From Ctena decussata (Eukaryota > Mollusca > Bivalvia > Lucinida > Lucinidae), in assembly GCA_963989385.1 (NCBI GenBank), contig OZ022509.1:51724271-51788270 (forward strand): a stretch of DNA of 64,000 nucleotides, read 5' to 3'. A model generated the notes under the pieces. It had not been told where the DNA came from. It searched no databases and saw nothing but the letters and a program-made list of their open reading frames with translations. Numbering within the stretch: position 1 is the first letter of the stretch; each line of letters starts with the position of its first letter. Shown here piece by piece: positions 32,536 through 44,200 of the stretch. The translations under genes were made by a program, and so were the position numbers.

Positions 32536-34991
32536 GACACTGGAGTGAGTGAGTGATATGGATTTTGCAGCATTTCGGCACAAAACAGGCTATTTTCTCA
32601 CCGTGTGGACACTGGATGAGGATCCATTGTAGCCGCCGAACATGTTTAACCAATTGGTGTATGGATACATTGTTGTGCGTGGCTGGATTGTAGATGTGTG
32701 GATAGCCTGGCTCCAGTCGAATCTGTATAATACTCTGGTGGTCAGATTCGCCTGGTAACTCTCAGAAGAGGCTCTGCAATATGATACTCTTCTCACAAAT
32801 TCTTGAGTTAATCAAAGCAACATTACAAGTGCCATAAAGTGTCCATTAGACTAACAAAGATCTTTATATCCATCACTCTCAGAAATCAATCAGTTTTGGT
32901 TTCTCCAAATAACCTCGCTCTACCTGTCTATGAATTTTAGGACATATACTGAAAGGATTTAAAAACTTCCACTTTTTGTTGCTGGCTGCTGATCTGTTCA
33001 CTCATGGCAGTGTTTAATATTTAACGACAAAATGCTTGAAACTTATCAAATTTAAAGATTACACAGTTTATTTGTATCGTTTACTTAAATGACGTCAGTA
33101 AAAGAGCGTTACGTCACTGAAATGCATAAGGCGATGCCGGCGTTTTCTTATGCGGCAATCTTTTCGACCATTTCTTACTGCCTTAATATTGTGACATCAT
33201 CCACGTTGATTTGCAAGTATCACTGCGATTGATGCTGTCGCGCAAAGCCTATTACAGAGACGGCGTGACGTTAGTTAACGTCATGACCTCTGGTTTTTCA
33301 TCTCGGTTAGGTGCTTTTCTGACGGTCTTTTGAGCTTCCTGTAAACAGTGCACATCGTCTGAGATTGTAAATTGCCGTAATTAACACATAAATTTGTCAC
33401 GCGACGTCACTTTTTGAAATTTCAGCTTTTATCTGGCCCAAAACTCTGCACCTGTTTGTGATATTTAGGCGCGGAAGGCTAAATAAAGCCACTGACCGAG
33501 TTCAAACTTTTAAAATTCAATTTGATATTGTAAGAGAAATGTTTCATCAGAAAACTGTATACATGAAGCTATTCATCCTCGAGTAAATGGTACTAAAATA
33601 CGAGGAGCACGTGCTATTTCCTGGCCGATTCGGTTGAACGATTTCAGATTCGGTCTATTGATATAATCAGGTATAAGAGAATATATATGCTGTAAAATTT
33701 TGGTGGACGTAGCTGCATTCATTTTTGAGATATTCAAAATTAACTGGTGGAAGTTTTTAAATCCTTTCAGTATAGTTTATAACCTGGAATGGAATGGAAT
33801 GAATGACATAATCTACAGTGCATTGGTTACAATTTGCTCAAAGAGCGTGGGACATAATTCTCTTACAGGAAGAAATTGCTCCCTCAGAGGGAGAGTTTTT
33901 TTCCTGTTAAAGTGCATTTCCAAATCAATGGAAAAAGGTGATTATGACCATTCCATTCCACTCTATTCCATTCCACATTTTAAACCACGCCAAATTAGAT
34001 GATCTGATGGTATACTGTTTAACAATGGGCATATTTACACTAGACCAACTGTCTTAAACCAATAACAGGCAATCAGCTGTATCTTATTGTTCATTCCAGT
34101 TTAAACAGATTCATATCCAGTCATGATATGATTCATTACAGTCTATTTTTATGAGCAATCCTTTATACAGTCAGTCTAATTAGTGCCAGTCCAATCATAG
34201 CACTGAAATCAATTGTATAAAGGACTCTTCTTAAAACAGACTTGTATGCACTGGATCTTGATTGGCGCTGATCAGATCAAATATGTTTTTATACATTTAA
34301 ATGTAGATGTATTTAAAGGCCACGGTGTCTGTTCTTTAAGGACTTATTTTGCTGTCTCCGGAGGTGTTTGAATTTTTTTTTCAAGATTATGTTTTATTTT
34401 AAATTCTTCAACCATCAGCTACATGTATGTCCTCCTCCATATTCTAATTTGAACAAATTAGTGCCATATTAGATGACTAGGTTTCATTATGTTAACACAC
34501 AGGTACTCTTAAATGGGACAGAGTAGACCCAGATGAGACTGCTCATGAGAAATATAAAGTGTTTGGCATTTACTTAATTTTCTGTAAAACACCCACTCAA
34601 GCATAATATGAACTAGTCCAAAATCTAAAGGTAGAATATTCCATTTCCGAAAATCAGTGGGCTGAGGGTTAATTGTCTTTAGATAGTTGCATGTTCTCTC
34701 AACCCAGGGGTATGCATTGGATCTTGACTGATACTGATCGGATCAAATATGTTTCTATAAACTCGAAGGTATAGAGTGTGTTAAAATGCCAGTTTGCCTG
34801 TTTTAAAGACTTTTTTTGCTTTCCCTAGATGCCTTTGCTTGACACAGAACTGAATTGTTTTAGATGATTTAACTTATTTTAAATTCTTTGACCCATGGCT
34901 ATCTAAGTGCAATGGAATCTTCCTCCCTAAACTATTCTAATTTGGACAAATCAATTATATATACAGAATATTAAGTGACGCTGTTTCGTTA
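32536..34991. other. Region survey: AT-rich, old repeats
   Basis: Contains TGACGTCA-like words (33090-33130, 33270-33290), the foldback at 33783, and two related segments near 34240-34400 and 34710-34870 (GCACTGGATCTTGATTGGCG / GCATTGGATCTTGACTGATA). These form a diverged direct repeat of about 470-base spacing. Confidence 0.45.
33783..33982. mobile_element. Foldback with GGAATGGAATGG / CCATTCCATTCC arms
   Basis: ACCTGGAATGGAATGGAATG near 33782 mirrors CCATTCCATTCCACTCTATT CCATTCC near 33948; the centre GAAATTGCTCCCTCAGAGGG AG is a second small palindrome. Confidence 0.6.
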
Positions 34992-35270
34992 AGGGCCCAG
35001 TCTCACTGTCACGTTTTGAGGGCTAGGTTGCACTACGTTTCCCGCCGTACGTTTGGCAAAGAAATGTACCCCGTTTTGATGGTATCTAGGTTTTACTACG
35101 TTTCTAGTACGTTTCCAATATGTTAAACTACGATTTACTTCGTATTACCCAGTTTTACTACGCATACAGTAGGTATTTCGAAACGCTATGTTTATGCTGC
35201 TTTTTCAAATCAAACATAGCTAGGCCACGTATGTAGCTGTTTATATCTGTATATTTACATTCTTGGTGTA

Positions 35271-35448
35271 CAGTCAAACCTGTCTTAAGGGGCCACCCAA
35301 GGGAAGCCCGAAAATTGGCTGCTTAAGACAGGTGACCCCTTAATACAGGTTCATTTACACTGAAGTTTGGTTCAAGGGAATCGGGAAAGCTGGCTGCTAA
35401 AGGCAGGTGGCCTCTTAATAGAGGTGACCACATAAGCAGGTTTGACTG
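35271..35448. mobile_element. TA-flanked MITE of the CAGTCAAACCTG family, twin 1
   Basis: 178 bp between TA dinucleotides (35269-35270, 35449-35450), starting CAGTCAAACCTGTCTTAAGG and ending AAGCAGGTTTGACTG. I read no difference from the twin at 35634-35811. The related repeat at 30222-30655 has the empty site (GGTGTATTTACTG reversed) at exactly this position. Confidence 0.93.
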
Positions 35449-35633
35449 TATTTACTGAAAAGCCCTATAGTAAACCATTGGAACGTAATGTAGTTTACAT
35501 CCCAATAATTACATTGAGACACGCGACGTCAATGACGTCAAAATAAACAATGACTTTCTACAATCTGATTGGACGTTAGCGACGTCATGACGTCATGCAT
35601 GCTGTTCAGCAGTTAGAAAAAAAACTGCGTGTA

Positions 35634-35811
35634 CAGTCAAACCTGTCTTAAGGGGCCACCCAAGGGAAGCCCGAAAATTGGCTGCTTAAGACAGGTGACC
35701 CCTTAATACAGGTTCATTTACACTGAAGTTTGGTTCAAGGGAATCGGGAAAGCTGGCTGCTAAAGGCAGGTGGCCTCTTAATAGAGGTGACCACATAAGC
35801 AGGTTTGACTG
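35634..35811. mobile_element. TA-flanked MITE of the CAGTCAAACCTG family, twin 2
   Basis: 178 bp, same orientation and sequence as 35271-35448, flanked by TA (35632-35633, 35812-35813). The empty site is again visible in the related repeat near 30445-30455 (AAAATATGTAAACGCAG reversed). Confidence 0.93.
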
Positions 35812-36420
35812 TACATGTTTTACTGCTTCAATTTTAGCGCTTATATAGGCGTTTTCATGTAAGATTTGGTCGAAACAAATGTAAATATAAGCAATGAACT
35901 TAATTTTTCTGTTGTTTATCGAAGTGTAAACTACATTGGGTCACTAGCAAAGTTTACACGAACCCCTTCGGGGTTCATTCACTTTGCACGTGACCCAATG
36001 TAGTTTACACTTCGATAAACCTCAGAAAAATGAAATTCATTCCTTAAATATAATACGTATTAACTACGTTTTAATACGCATATTCCCGTTTTGGTACGTT
36101 TTAAATACGTAGAGAAACCTTGTCTCCAATACGTGACAGTGAGACTGAGGACCTCTAGGTTATTCTTGTTACGTTTTTGTACATATTTAATGCGTTTCGG
36201 CTATGGTTTAGTACGTTTTGACCATGTTTTACTACGTGCTGGTAGGTTTTACTACGTATATGCTACGCAAATCAAAATGCCATTTCTAAATCAATCGTAT
36301 TAAGGCCACATATTTAGCTATACCTATATACATATTCATTACGTTTACAACGTTTACTGCTATTTTGCCACATTTAAAAACGTAGAAAAACCTAGCCCTT
36401 AATACGTGACAGTGAAACCA

Positions 36421-37130
36421 TCGCCTAACATGCTTATGCAATGTACATCACTCTTAAATCTGACAAACCTGTTTCTGCAAACAGTGTAGACCCAGATGAG
36501 ACTGCTCTGAAAAAGTATAAACATTATTTTGCTTTTATTCATTTTTCTGTAAAACACCCCTTAACTATAAAATGGACCAGTCCAAAATCAAAGCATAGAA
36601 TAATCCATTACAGAAAATTGTTGGGCTCAGGGTTATATTATCTCAAAACCTGCAGAGTTATAAAACAAATCGCCACAGAACATTAGCTTTATCAGATTGA
36701 CCATCTGTGTTTACATCTTCAAATTGCTTCTCACATAAAAATCTGCTACTGCAGCATCATAAAGGGCTGGCCTTAAAGTCAGCAAAGGTCACTAACCAAG
36801 ATTTAGGAAAAATCTCAGATGCAAGTAACCAGACCCTATGTTCCTTTGCAGGAGATATATTGAACATAGGGTCTGTAGCCAGACTAATGTGTGGATATTG
36901 GCTGGCGGGCTGGATTGGTGTACTCATACATGCATGGACGTATTGATGCAAACGTTCGTGGTAGGGGGTTGTCTGTCCAGACTGACAAGCAGGTGACTCG
37001 ATTAGATGGACAGAGAGGAAGGACGGAGTCAGGCTAGAGATAGTTTTTGTTCAATTTGGGTTTCACTTTTTACTGAAACAGCATTGAAGGCATAATCAGG
37101 CTCTTAAAATGAGTAATCTCCGGAGACTAC
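36421..37130. other. Region survey: third member of the 470-base direct repeat
   Basis: TAGACCCAGATGAGACTGCT and GACCAGTCCAAAATCAAAGC resemble 34527-34640, so an older duplicated unit continues here. No gene. Confidence 0.4.
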
Positions 37131-37463
37131 AAGGGCGTAGCTACCTATACGGCAAATACGCAAGTGCGTATTGAAATTTTGTCAAAATTGACAAAATTTC
37201 AAAACGCACCTGCATATTTGCATGCTGAAAATTTATAAATTAGACAAGATTTCAATACCAATTACCAAAGTGGCTGAAATACTAGCTTTCAAAATTGACA
37301 AAATTTCAAAACGCATCTGCATATTTGCATGCTGAAAATTTATAAATTAGACAAGATTTCAATACCAATTACCAAAGTGGCTGATATACTAGCTTTCCCT
37401 TCAAGAAGTAGAGAATAAAACATGGTTGTGCGTATTATGAAATTGCCCCTAGTTACGCCCCTG
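37131..37463. mobile_element. Element with GGGCGTAGCTA / TAGTTACGCCCCT ends and a 107-bp duplication
   Basis: The inverted ends AAGGGCGTAGCTA and TAGTTACGCCCCTG are flanked by a 6-bp GACTAC duplication (37125-37130, 37464-37469). Inside, a 107-bp unit starting CAAAATTGACAAAATTTCAA is repeated twice (37183 and 37290) with three visible changes. Confidence 0.78.
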
Positions 37464-37947
37464 GACTACTCCTCAAGGGAACATGGTAGTGTTACCAGAA
37501 TGCTGACAGAGTTCTATCTACCACCACTCCAGGACAGAAGAATGGCCAACTGATTGACATTCTCGAGGGGCAGTTGCCAGAATGCAGTCTCATGACTTTT
37601 TATCTCCAGTCCGGGGAAAACGTCTAATCAAACCAAAACAATGTTGTGACTATGTATCTTCAGATATTGACAGACAAGGTAAAAACAATAGCAAATGTTT
37701 TAAGACTGTGCAGTGTTACACTGAACCGTATAAAAATTCCTTTTCCCAAGAACTGTGTTTGACTAAAACCACCTGGAAAAAAATGTTCTGCTTACAGAGA
37801 CAGTTTACGGCTTCAGAATCGTCGTCTCTCTCCGGAAATAGTGTTATTCCCAGCTCTCTTCCCGTTGCACGTATGCTGAAAGGTCCTGCAACGTAATCAT
37901 CCAGATCCAGATGGGGTAACCTAGATTATGTTAATACAGGAATAAAA
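37464..37947. other. Region survey: open stretch without a supported gene
   Basis: An ATG-led frame of 104 codons (37582-37896) with six Cys has no signal peptide or known domain. An acceptor-like TTTTTATCTCCAG lies inside its start. Left unassigned. Confidence 0.35.
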
Positions 37948-38190
37948 TGAGCTGCGACACGACAAAACCAACAAAGTGGTTATGCACCCAGCACGTACAG
38001 ACTCAGATCAGCCTGGACATCCGCCCAGTCTCATCAGAGTCTTTGCCGTCCGCATGGAGGTAACTTATACCCTTAGCTACCCTTTAAGCGCTTAGTAAAA
38101 GAGTCTGAACAGACTGGGCGGATGTCCAGGTTGATTTGAGTCTGCGCTGGACGCACAACCACTTTGGTGGTTTTCTCGTGTCGCGGCTCA
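37948..38190. mobile_element. GAGCCGCGACACG-family MITE upstream of CHRAC1
   Basis: Ends TGAGCTGCGACACGACAAAA and TTTTCTCGTGTCGCGGCTCA with the family interior. It lies about 360 bases upstream of the CHRAC1 ATG, so it could sit in or near the promoter region. Confidence 0.9.
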
Positions 38191-38298
38191 AATATCTTTT
38201 TTTCCCCTGTTGCAATGTATTTGCAAACCGAACTTAATTAACTAATATTATTTTTTTCAATCAGATAGACACAGACACAGATAAGCACCAATAAAATG

Positions 38299-38346
<48 letters not shown>
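38299..38346. repeat. (GA)n microsatellite upstream of CHRAC1
   Basis: About 24 GA units roughly 200 bases before the CHRAC1 start. GAGA-type runs are often found in animal promoters; a regulatory role here is only a possibility. Confidence 0.9.
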
Positions 38347-38348
<2 letters not shown>

Positions 38349-38547
38349 TTGCAGTTAGATGTAAGTATTTACCGAGCGCCCATAGCTCACCATCCCTTTT
38401 TAACGCAACTTTATTGATTTCTGTTTCATACTGATATTCAGTTGCTGCACCACCACACACCCTCTCCCCAGACCCAGTGTGGCACGACTACCGAGCGGAC
38501 ATATTAGCTATAACCGACAGTTATGCAGACAGTCAATCTGAACAAAG

Positions 38548-38658
38548 ATGGCAGACAGTTGTGAACTACCGCTCTCTCGAGTTAAAACAATCATGAAAAG
38601 CTCCCCAGATGTTAACTGTATAAGCCAAGAAGCTCTGTTCCTGGCGGGAAAAGCAACG
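38548..38658 (+). CDS. CHRAC1: CHRAC1 (chromatin accessibility complex subunit 1), exon 1
   Basis: First coding exon, 37 codons, phase 0 at ACG|GTATAA. It encodes the N-terminal half of the histone fold: LPLSRVKTIMKSSPDV, then SQEALFLAGKAT, a strong match to animal CHRAC1 (the LPLSR..IMKSSP and QEAL..KATE motifs). CHRAC1 pairs with POLE4/CHRAC-type histone-fold partners in the ISWI-containing CHRAC complex and binds DNA during nucleosome sliding. The ATG is preceded by AAAG and is the first in-frame Met. The donor GTATAA is weaker than consensus. A (GA)n run lies about 200 bases upstream; no TATA box is seen. POLE4 was considered and rejected because of the C-terminal IIPKKI motif in exon 3. 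Confidence 0.93.
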
Positions 38659-39507
38659 GTATAAATATATGTCATCAATTTTGGTGAATTTACTGAAGAT
38701 TAGCCTCGGAATCCTGTCTGGGTATTGTGTCTGTCACCTTTTTCGTATATAGACTGGCACTCCCTATTCTCACGGTACTTAAGATACAAGCAAGCCTGAC
38801 CAAATAAGGAGGACCAACAATTTAACAAACTATATGTAGTTGAGCCCTCTAGTATTTCATCTTAACGCTCAAGGCATTTTTGTGTTTTCTACCTTCTGGT
38901 GAAAGTCATATTTTTATGTGCACACAGTACTACCCCAAAGTGGTTAGGCAGAAATACCGACACCATATTCTCACGGTATATGGATATTTGCCTCAACATA
39001 AGCAAATTAAATGCAAGCAGAAATATTTCCTTATTTGAAATGTTAAGTACAACCATACTTAGATCTAACAAAGCAAGAAATAACATGATCGGACAATTAC
39101 TTTCTATTTTATTGCCACTTTTATCATCCTGGGGTGTTCCTTGTTACCACCTTTGGTGATTTTTCACTACTGTGGCTTTAAGAAGTCACAGAATCTTCAA
39201 AAAGAGACAGAACTGAAATCCTATGTGTTTTTATACTTTGTATTCCTGAAGCCTGAAAGGCAATATAAAAATAAGGTTACATGTGTGCCTGAGGGCTTTT
39301 ATATGGCACTACCGCGAGAATATGATTGCCGCGAGAATATGGAGTTGGAGTATACCCGTTTCTCATGGATTCGTGCCTTCTCATAGATTCGTTTCTATGA
39401 TTTGCTTAGGACTGCAATTAATTTGATCAACTGTTTGGATAAAAAAGGTTGAAAAAACAACATTTATGTGTCAAAAAACTTGATTGTCAGTGCTAAATAA
39501 AATTTCA

Positions 39508-40567
39508 CGCCCTTGAAAGATGGGAGTCAACCTGGGCTATGGAATTTCATCCAGCCAAGTGTAGTGTGATGAGAGTGGCCAGCTCCAGAGATCCGCTCAT
39601 GCTGTCATATAAACTGAAAGGATACCAGTTGCAGGCCGAGACCACCTCTAAATACCTTGGTGTTGATCTAGCAAACAACCTGGATTGGAAACCTCACATA
39701 GACAGGATAGTAAAGAAATCCAACAGCATGCTCGGCTTCCTGAGACGCAACCTCCGAATCAGCAGCCAAGAAACCAAATCAATGGCATACATGGCGATGG
39801 TGCGCTCCAACTTGGAATACTGTGCCACAGTATGGAATCCGTACAAAAGGGACCACATACACAAGCTGGAAATGGTTCAACGACGTGCAGCACGATTCGT
39901 AACCAACAGATTCCATAACACAAGCTCCGTCACAGACATGCTAGACCACTTACAATGGGACACACTTGAGGCCAGAAGATGCAAGCTGCAATTAACGATG
40001 TTCTACAAGATAGTTAACAACATAGTAGACATCGATAAGGACCTGTATCTTACACCGGCAACGACAAGGACAAGAGCAAGCCACTCAAAGAAGTTCAGGC
40101 AGATCTCCACCTCCCGTGACTGCTTCAAATACAGCTTCTTTCCTAGAACTATCCCACTTTGGAACAAACTGCCAGCATCTACTGCTGAGGCCCCTGACTT
40201 GGTACTCTTCAAGCAGGGGCTCTCCAACCTTCCATTCTAAACGTTAGGTAGGGCCCCAGTTGCTAAGTAGCTGTGATGAAGGGTAGAGCTGTGCCGGTGG
40301 GCCTGGTGCCCTTAGCCCCCAGGGTAGCCGGATTGGTCTGCTCTGAGTGGTGAAAATGCAGCTGGGAAAACTTTATTCCTTCTTCCTATTCTATCTTATT
40401 TTATTATTCTTATTGGTCCTGATATAATCTTATTTATTTTATCTGTACATTTCATAATTATTCTATACATAACTTCTTTCTGCCTATATTCAATCTTTCT
40501 TATTCTTTTCTTGGTCACCCGACACATAATGGTCAAGGCTGACAGAGTGTCGTACAACATAGAAGTA
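39508..40567 (+). pseudogene. 5'-truncated CR1/L2-like LINE 3' end (reverse transcriptase C-terminus)
   Basis: An open frame from about 39508 to TAA 40238-40240 encodes the C-terminal part of a non-LTR reverse transcriptase. It starts near WESTWAMEFHPAKC and passes through TSKYLGVDLANNLDWKPHID, LEYCATVWNPY, MVQRRAARFV and IPLWNKLPAS. The sequence is intact for more than 230 codons, so insertion is fairly recent, but the endonuclease and the catalytic FADD motif are absent. A 3' untranslated region follows, ending in a GTCGTACAACATAGAAGTAG-type tail, the short microsatellite tail expected of CR1/L2-type elements. It lies in sense orientation in intron 1 of CHRAC1. Confidence 0.85.
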
Positions 40568-41277
40568 GAAGTAAATTTTTTTGAAAAAGTCCTTAATTTT
40601 TTTCGGTGGTCCCAAAGACAATCCTTCCAAACTTGTTATATTAAATACCATGCCATAAAAAACAGCCAGTTTTACTTAAACATAGTGTGGACTAGTCTTT
40701 ACATATTAAAAATTCTGACCGACTAATAATACTATTTCGAAAAGTTGGCTGTTGATTCTAGGGCATGAACTCAATGAGAAACTTTTTTCTATATTTGCTC
40801 TGAGGGGTAGTCTAAGACAGTGTCCTATTTTATAGTATAAATGAAAATTCACACCAGTTTAATAAGTTGATACGCTGTCAGAGGTTTATTTGCAGCTTTT
40901 GATAGCAAAATCAATTTACCGGTTACCTAATTTTTCACAAAAGCAGGCAAATTATAATAAGGGGCACGAATCAACGAGAAAACAGCATATGCCTCCTTTT
41001 CGGACTATTTGTATTCCTTTGATTTTTCTTTGTTTAAAAATATTTTATTGATCAAATAGTAGCAGTGGGATCAGGTTATAAGTTTTCACAATACATGTTA
41101 CAGTGTGACTATGCCAATGTTGACCATGCACTTAATTGATAGATGTAGATGTAGTTCTTTTCCTTGTTTTTTCTTCCCGGCTATTCTGATTCAGTATCAT
41201 GAGGATTCACCACAATATGGCAGACTGCATAATTTACTGGAACAGAGCTGCTTATTGCCGGTCCAGACCTTGTTTTT
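40568..41277. other. Region survey: CHRAC1 intron 1 between LINE and E1
   Basis: AT-rich intron sequence; nothing recognised. Confidence 0.5.
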
Positions 41278-44200
41278 AGCTCGCCTGAACGAAAGTTCAG
41301 GAAGAGCTATTGTTGTCACCACGGCGTCAGCGTCCGTGTCCGCGTCGGCGTTCGAATTGGATGTTTTGGTTAAAGTTTTTTAAAGACCTATATCTCCTTA
41401 ACCCATGGATGGATTCTTTTGATACTTGCACTGTAGTTAGATATTGGTCTAAGGTTTAACAGGGTACCACCCCCACCCCACTCTGTGACCTTGATGTCAA
41501 GGTCATGGACTTAGAAAATTGGTAGTTTTTTTGGACTGGATGTTTTGGTTAAAGTTTTATAAAGCCCAATATCTCCTGAACCTGTGGATGGATTCCTTTG
41601 ATACTTGCACTAAAGTTAGATATTGGTCTAAAGTTTTCGAAGGTACTACCCCCACCCCCCTCTGTGACCTTGATGTCAAGGTCATGGACTTAGAAGACAC
41701 ATATCTCCTGAACCCAAAGATGAATTCTTTTTATATTTGCGCTGTAGTTAGATCTACAGAGTACTACCCCAACCCCACTCAATGATCTTGATGTCAAGGT
41801 CAGGGACTTAGGAATTTTTTGTCTTTTTAGCTCGCCTGAACGAAAGTTCAGGAAGAGCTATTGTTGTCACCACGGCGTCCGCGTCCGCGTCCGCGTCAGC
41901 GTCGGCGTCCGGATTGGATGTTTTGGTTAAAGTTTTTTAAAGACCTATATCTCCCTAACCCATGGATGGATTCTTTTGATACTTGCACTGTAGTTAGATA
42001 TTGGTCCAAAGTTTAACATGGTACCACCCCCACCCCACTCCTTGACCTTGATGTCAAGGTCATGGACTTAGAAAATTGGGAGTTTTTTGGGACTGGATGT
42101 TTTGGTTAAAGTTTTCTAAAGCCCAGTATCTCCTTAACCCATGGATGGATTCCTTTGATACTTGCACTGTAGTTAGATATTGGTCTAAAGTTTTCCAAGG
42201 TACTACCCCCACCCCCCTCAGTGACCTTGATGTCAAGGTCATGGACTTAGAAAATTGTCTTTTTATTGATTGGATGTTTTGGTTAAAGTTTTTTAATGAC
42301 ACATATCTCCTGAAACCATAGATGAATTCTTTTTATATTTGCACTATAGTTAGATATTAGTCCAAAGTTTTACAGAGTACTACCCCAGCCCTGCTTGGTG
42401 ACCTTGATGTCAAGGTCAGGGACTTAGGAAATTTGGTCTTTATTAAAGTTTTCTAATTGCGTACTGATTCATAATGCTTGGCAGAGATTTAGTTTACACT
42501 TGAACTGATGTTAGACACTTTTTTGAGTTTTTACAAAACACTATATACTTACCCGACTGGATGACCTTGATGTCAAGGTCATGGACTTTGAGTTTTGTCT
42601 TAAAGATTTTGATTAGTTTTATATTAATGAAGACATAATTTCACAGTGCCTTAATGGACTCAGTTGATACTAATACTTTGACTGATGTTAGATAACGGTT
42701 AAAGGCTTTGATACATCCTAGCCCTGCCCTCCTCCCCCTTCCCCTTAGTTCATTGACCTAAAGCTCATGGACTTTGAAATTTCATGTGGATTTTTTTTTT
42801 ATTTTAAGACATTTCTGAGATAGCTTTTGTTTATAAATGTGTTGTCATTATGAACATGCTTGCCTGAAGTTTTATACATAGCAGTCCACACCACCATAGC
42901 GACTGTGTGATGGGCAAGCACCTATTCAGGCGAGCTATGCTGTCAGGCGACAGCTCTTGTTTAAAGTATTGTAATTGCATACTGATTCATAATGCTTTGC
43001 AGAGATTTAGTTTATACTTGAACTGATGTTAGACTCTTTTTTGAGTTTTTACAAAACACCTTATACTTACCCCACTGGGTGACCTTGAAGTCAAGGTCAT
43101 CGACTTAGAATTTTGTCTTAAAGATTTTGGTTAAAGTTTTATATTTATGAAGACATAATTTCACAGTGCCACAATGATGGACTCAGTTAATACTAATACT
43201 TGGACTGATGTTAGATAATGGTTCAGGGTTTTGATACATACTAGACCCCCCCCCCACCCCTCTCTCTCTCCCCCTACCCGTCAGTTATTTCAATTTTATT
43301 TTAAGACTTATTTCTGAGATAGCTTTTGTTTATAAATGTGTTTTCATTATGGACATGCTTGCATGAAGTTTTCTACATAGCAGTCTACATAGCCCCACCC
43401 GTCAGGTTTTTTTTACCTCAAGCTCATGGACTTTGAAATTTCATTTCATTTTTTTAGCTCGCCTGAACGAAAGTTCAGGAAGAGCTATTGTTGTCACCTT
43501 GGCGTCGGCGTCAGCGTCCGCGTCAGCGTCGGCGTCCGGATTGGATGTTTTGGTTAAAGTTTTTTAAAGACCTATATCTCCCTAACCCATGGATGGATTC
43601 TTTTGATACTTGCACTGTAGTTAGATCTTGGTCCAAAGTTTAACAGGGTACCACCCCCACCCCACTTCATGACCTTGATGTCAAGGTCATGGACTTAGAA
43701 AATTGGGAGTTTTTTGGACTGGATGTTTTGGTTAAAGTTTTATAAAGCCCAATATCTCCTTAACCCATGGATGGATTCCTTTGATACTTGCACTATAGTT
43801 AGATATTGGTTCAAAGTTTTCCATGGTGCTACCCCCACCCCCCTCAGTGACCTTGATGTCAAGGTCATGGACTTAGAAAATTGTCCTTTTATTGATTGGA
43901 TGTTTTGGTTAAAGTTTTTTAAAGACACATATCTCCTGAACCCATAGATGAATTCTTTTTATATTTGCACTGTAGTTATATATTAGTATAAACTTTTACA
44001 TAGTACTACCCCAACCCCGCTCAGTGACCTTGATGTCAAGGTCAGGGACTTAGGAAATTTGGTCTTTATTAAAGTGTTCTAATTGCATACTGATCCATAA
44101 TGCTTGACAGAGATTTAGTTTACACTTGAACTGATGTTAGACACTTTTGAGTTTTTACAAAACACTATATACTTACCCCACTGGATGACCTTGAAGCCAA

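Larger units (their letters stand above)
35255..36050 (-). repeat. Foldback repeat H, copy B (carries two MITEs)
   Basis: The reverse complement of copy A, apart from insertions at 35271-35448 and 35634-35811. The hairpin GTGTAAACTACATTGGGTCA / TGACCCAATGTAGTTTACAC encloses GAACCCCTTCGGGGTTC (near 35960). Several TGACGTCA-type (CRE-like) motifs lie in the spacer in both copies. Confidence 0.85.
34992..36150. mobile_element. Inverted-repeat element with CAGTCTCACTGTCACG ends
   Basis: Left CCAGTCTCACTGTCACGTTT and right ATACGTGACAGTGAGACTGA are inverted repeats. The subterminal zones are made of short TTTTACTACGT-like words. Repeat H copy B and its two MITEs sit inside. A third terminus-like ACGTGACAGTGAAACC at 36403-36419 suggests a second partial copy to the right (36150-36420). 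Confidence 0.7.

Noticed and set aside
37582..37896. 104-codon frame with six cysteines
   Set aside because: No signal peptide, irregular cysteine spacing, and no convincing splice partners; kept only as a survey note.
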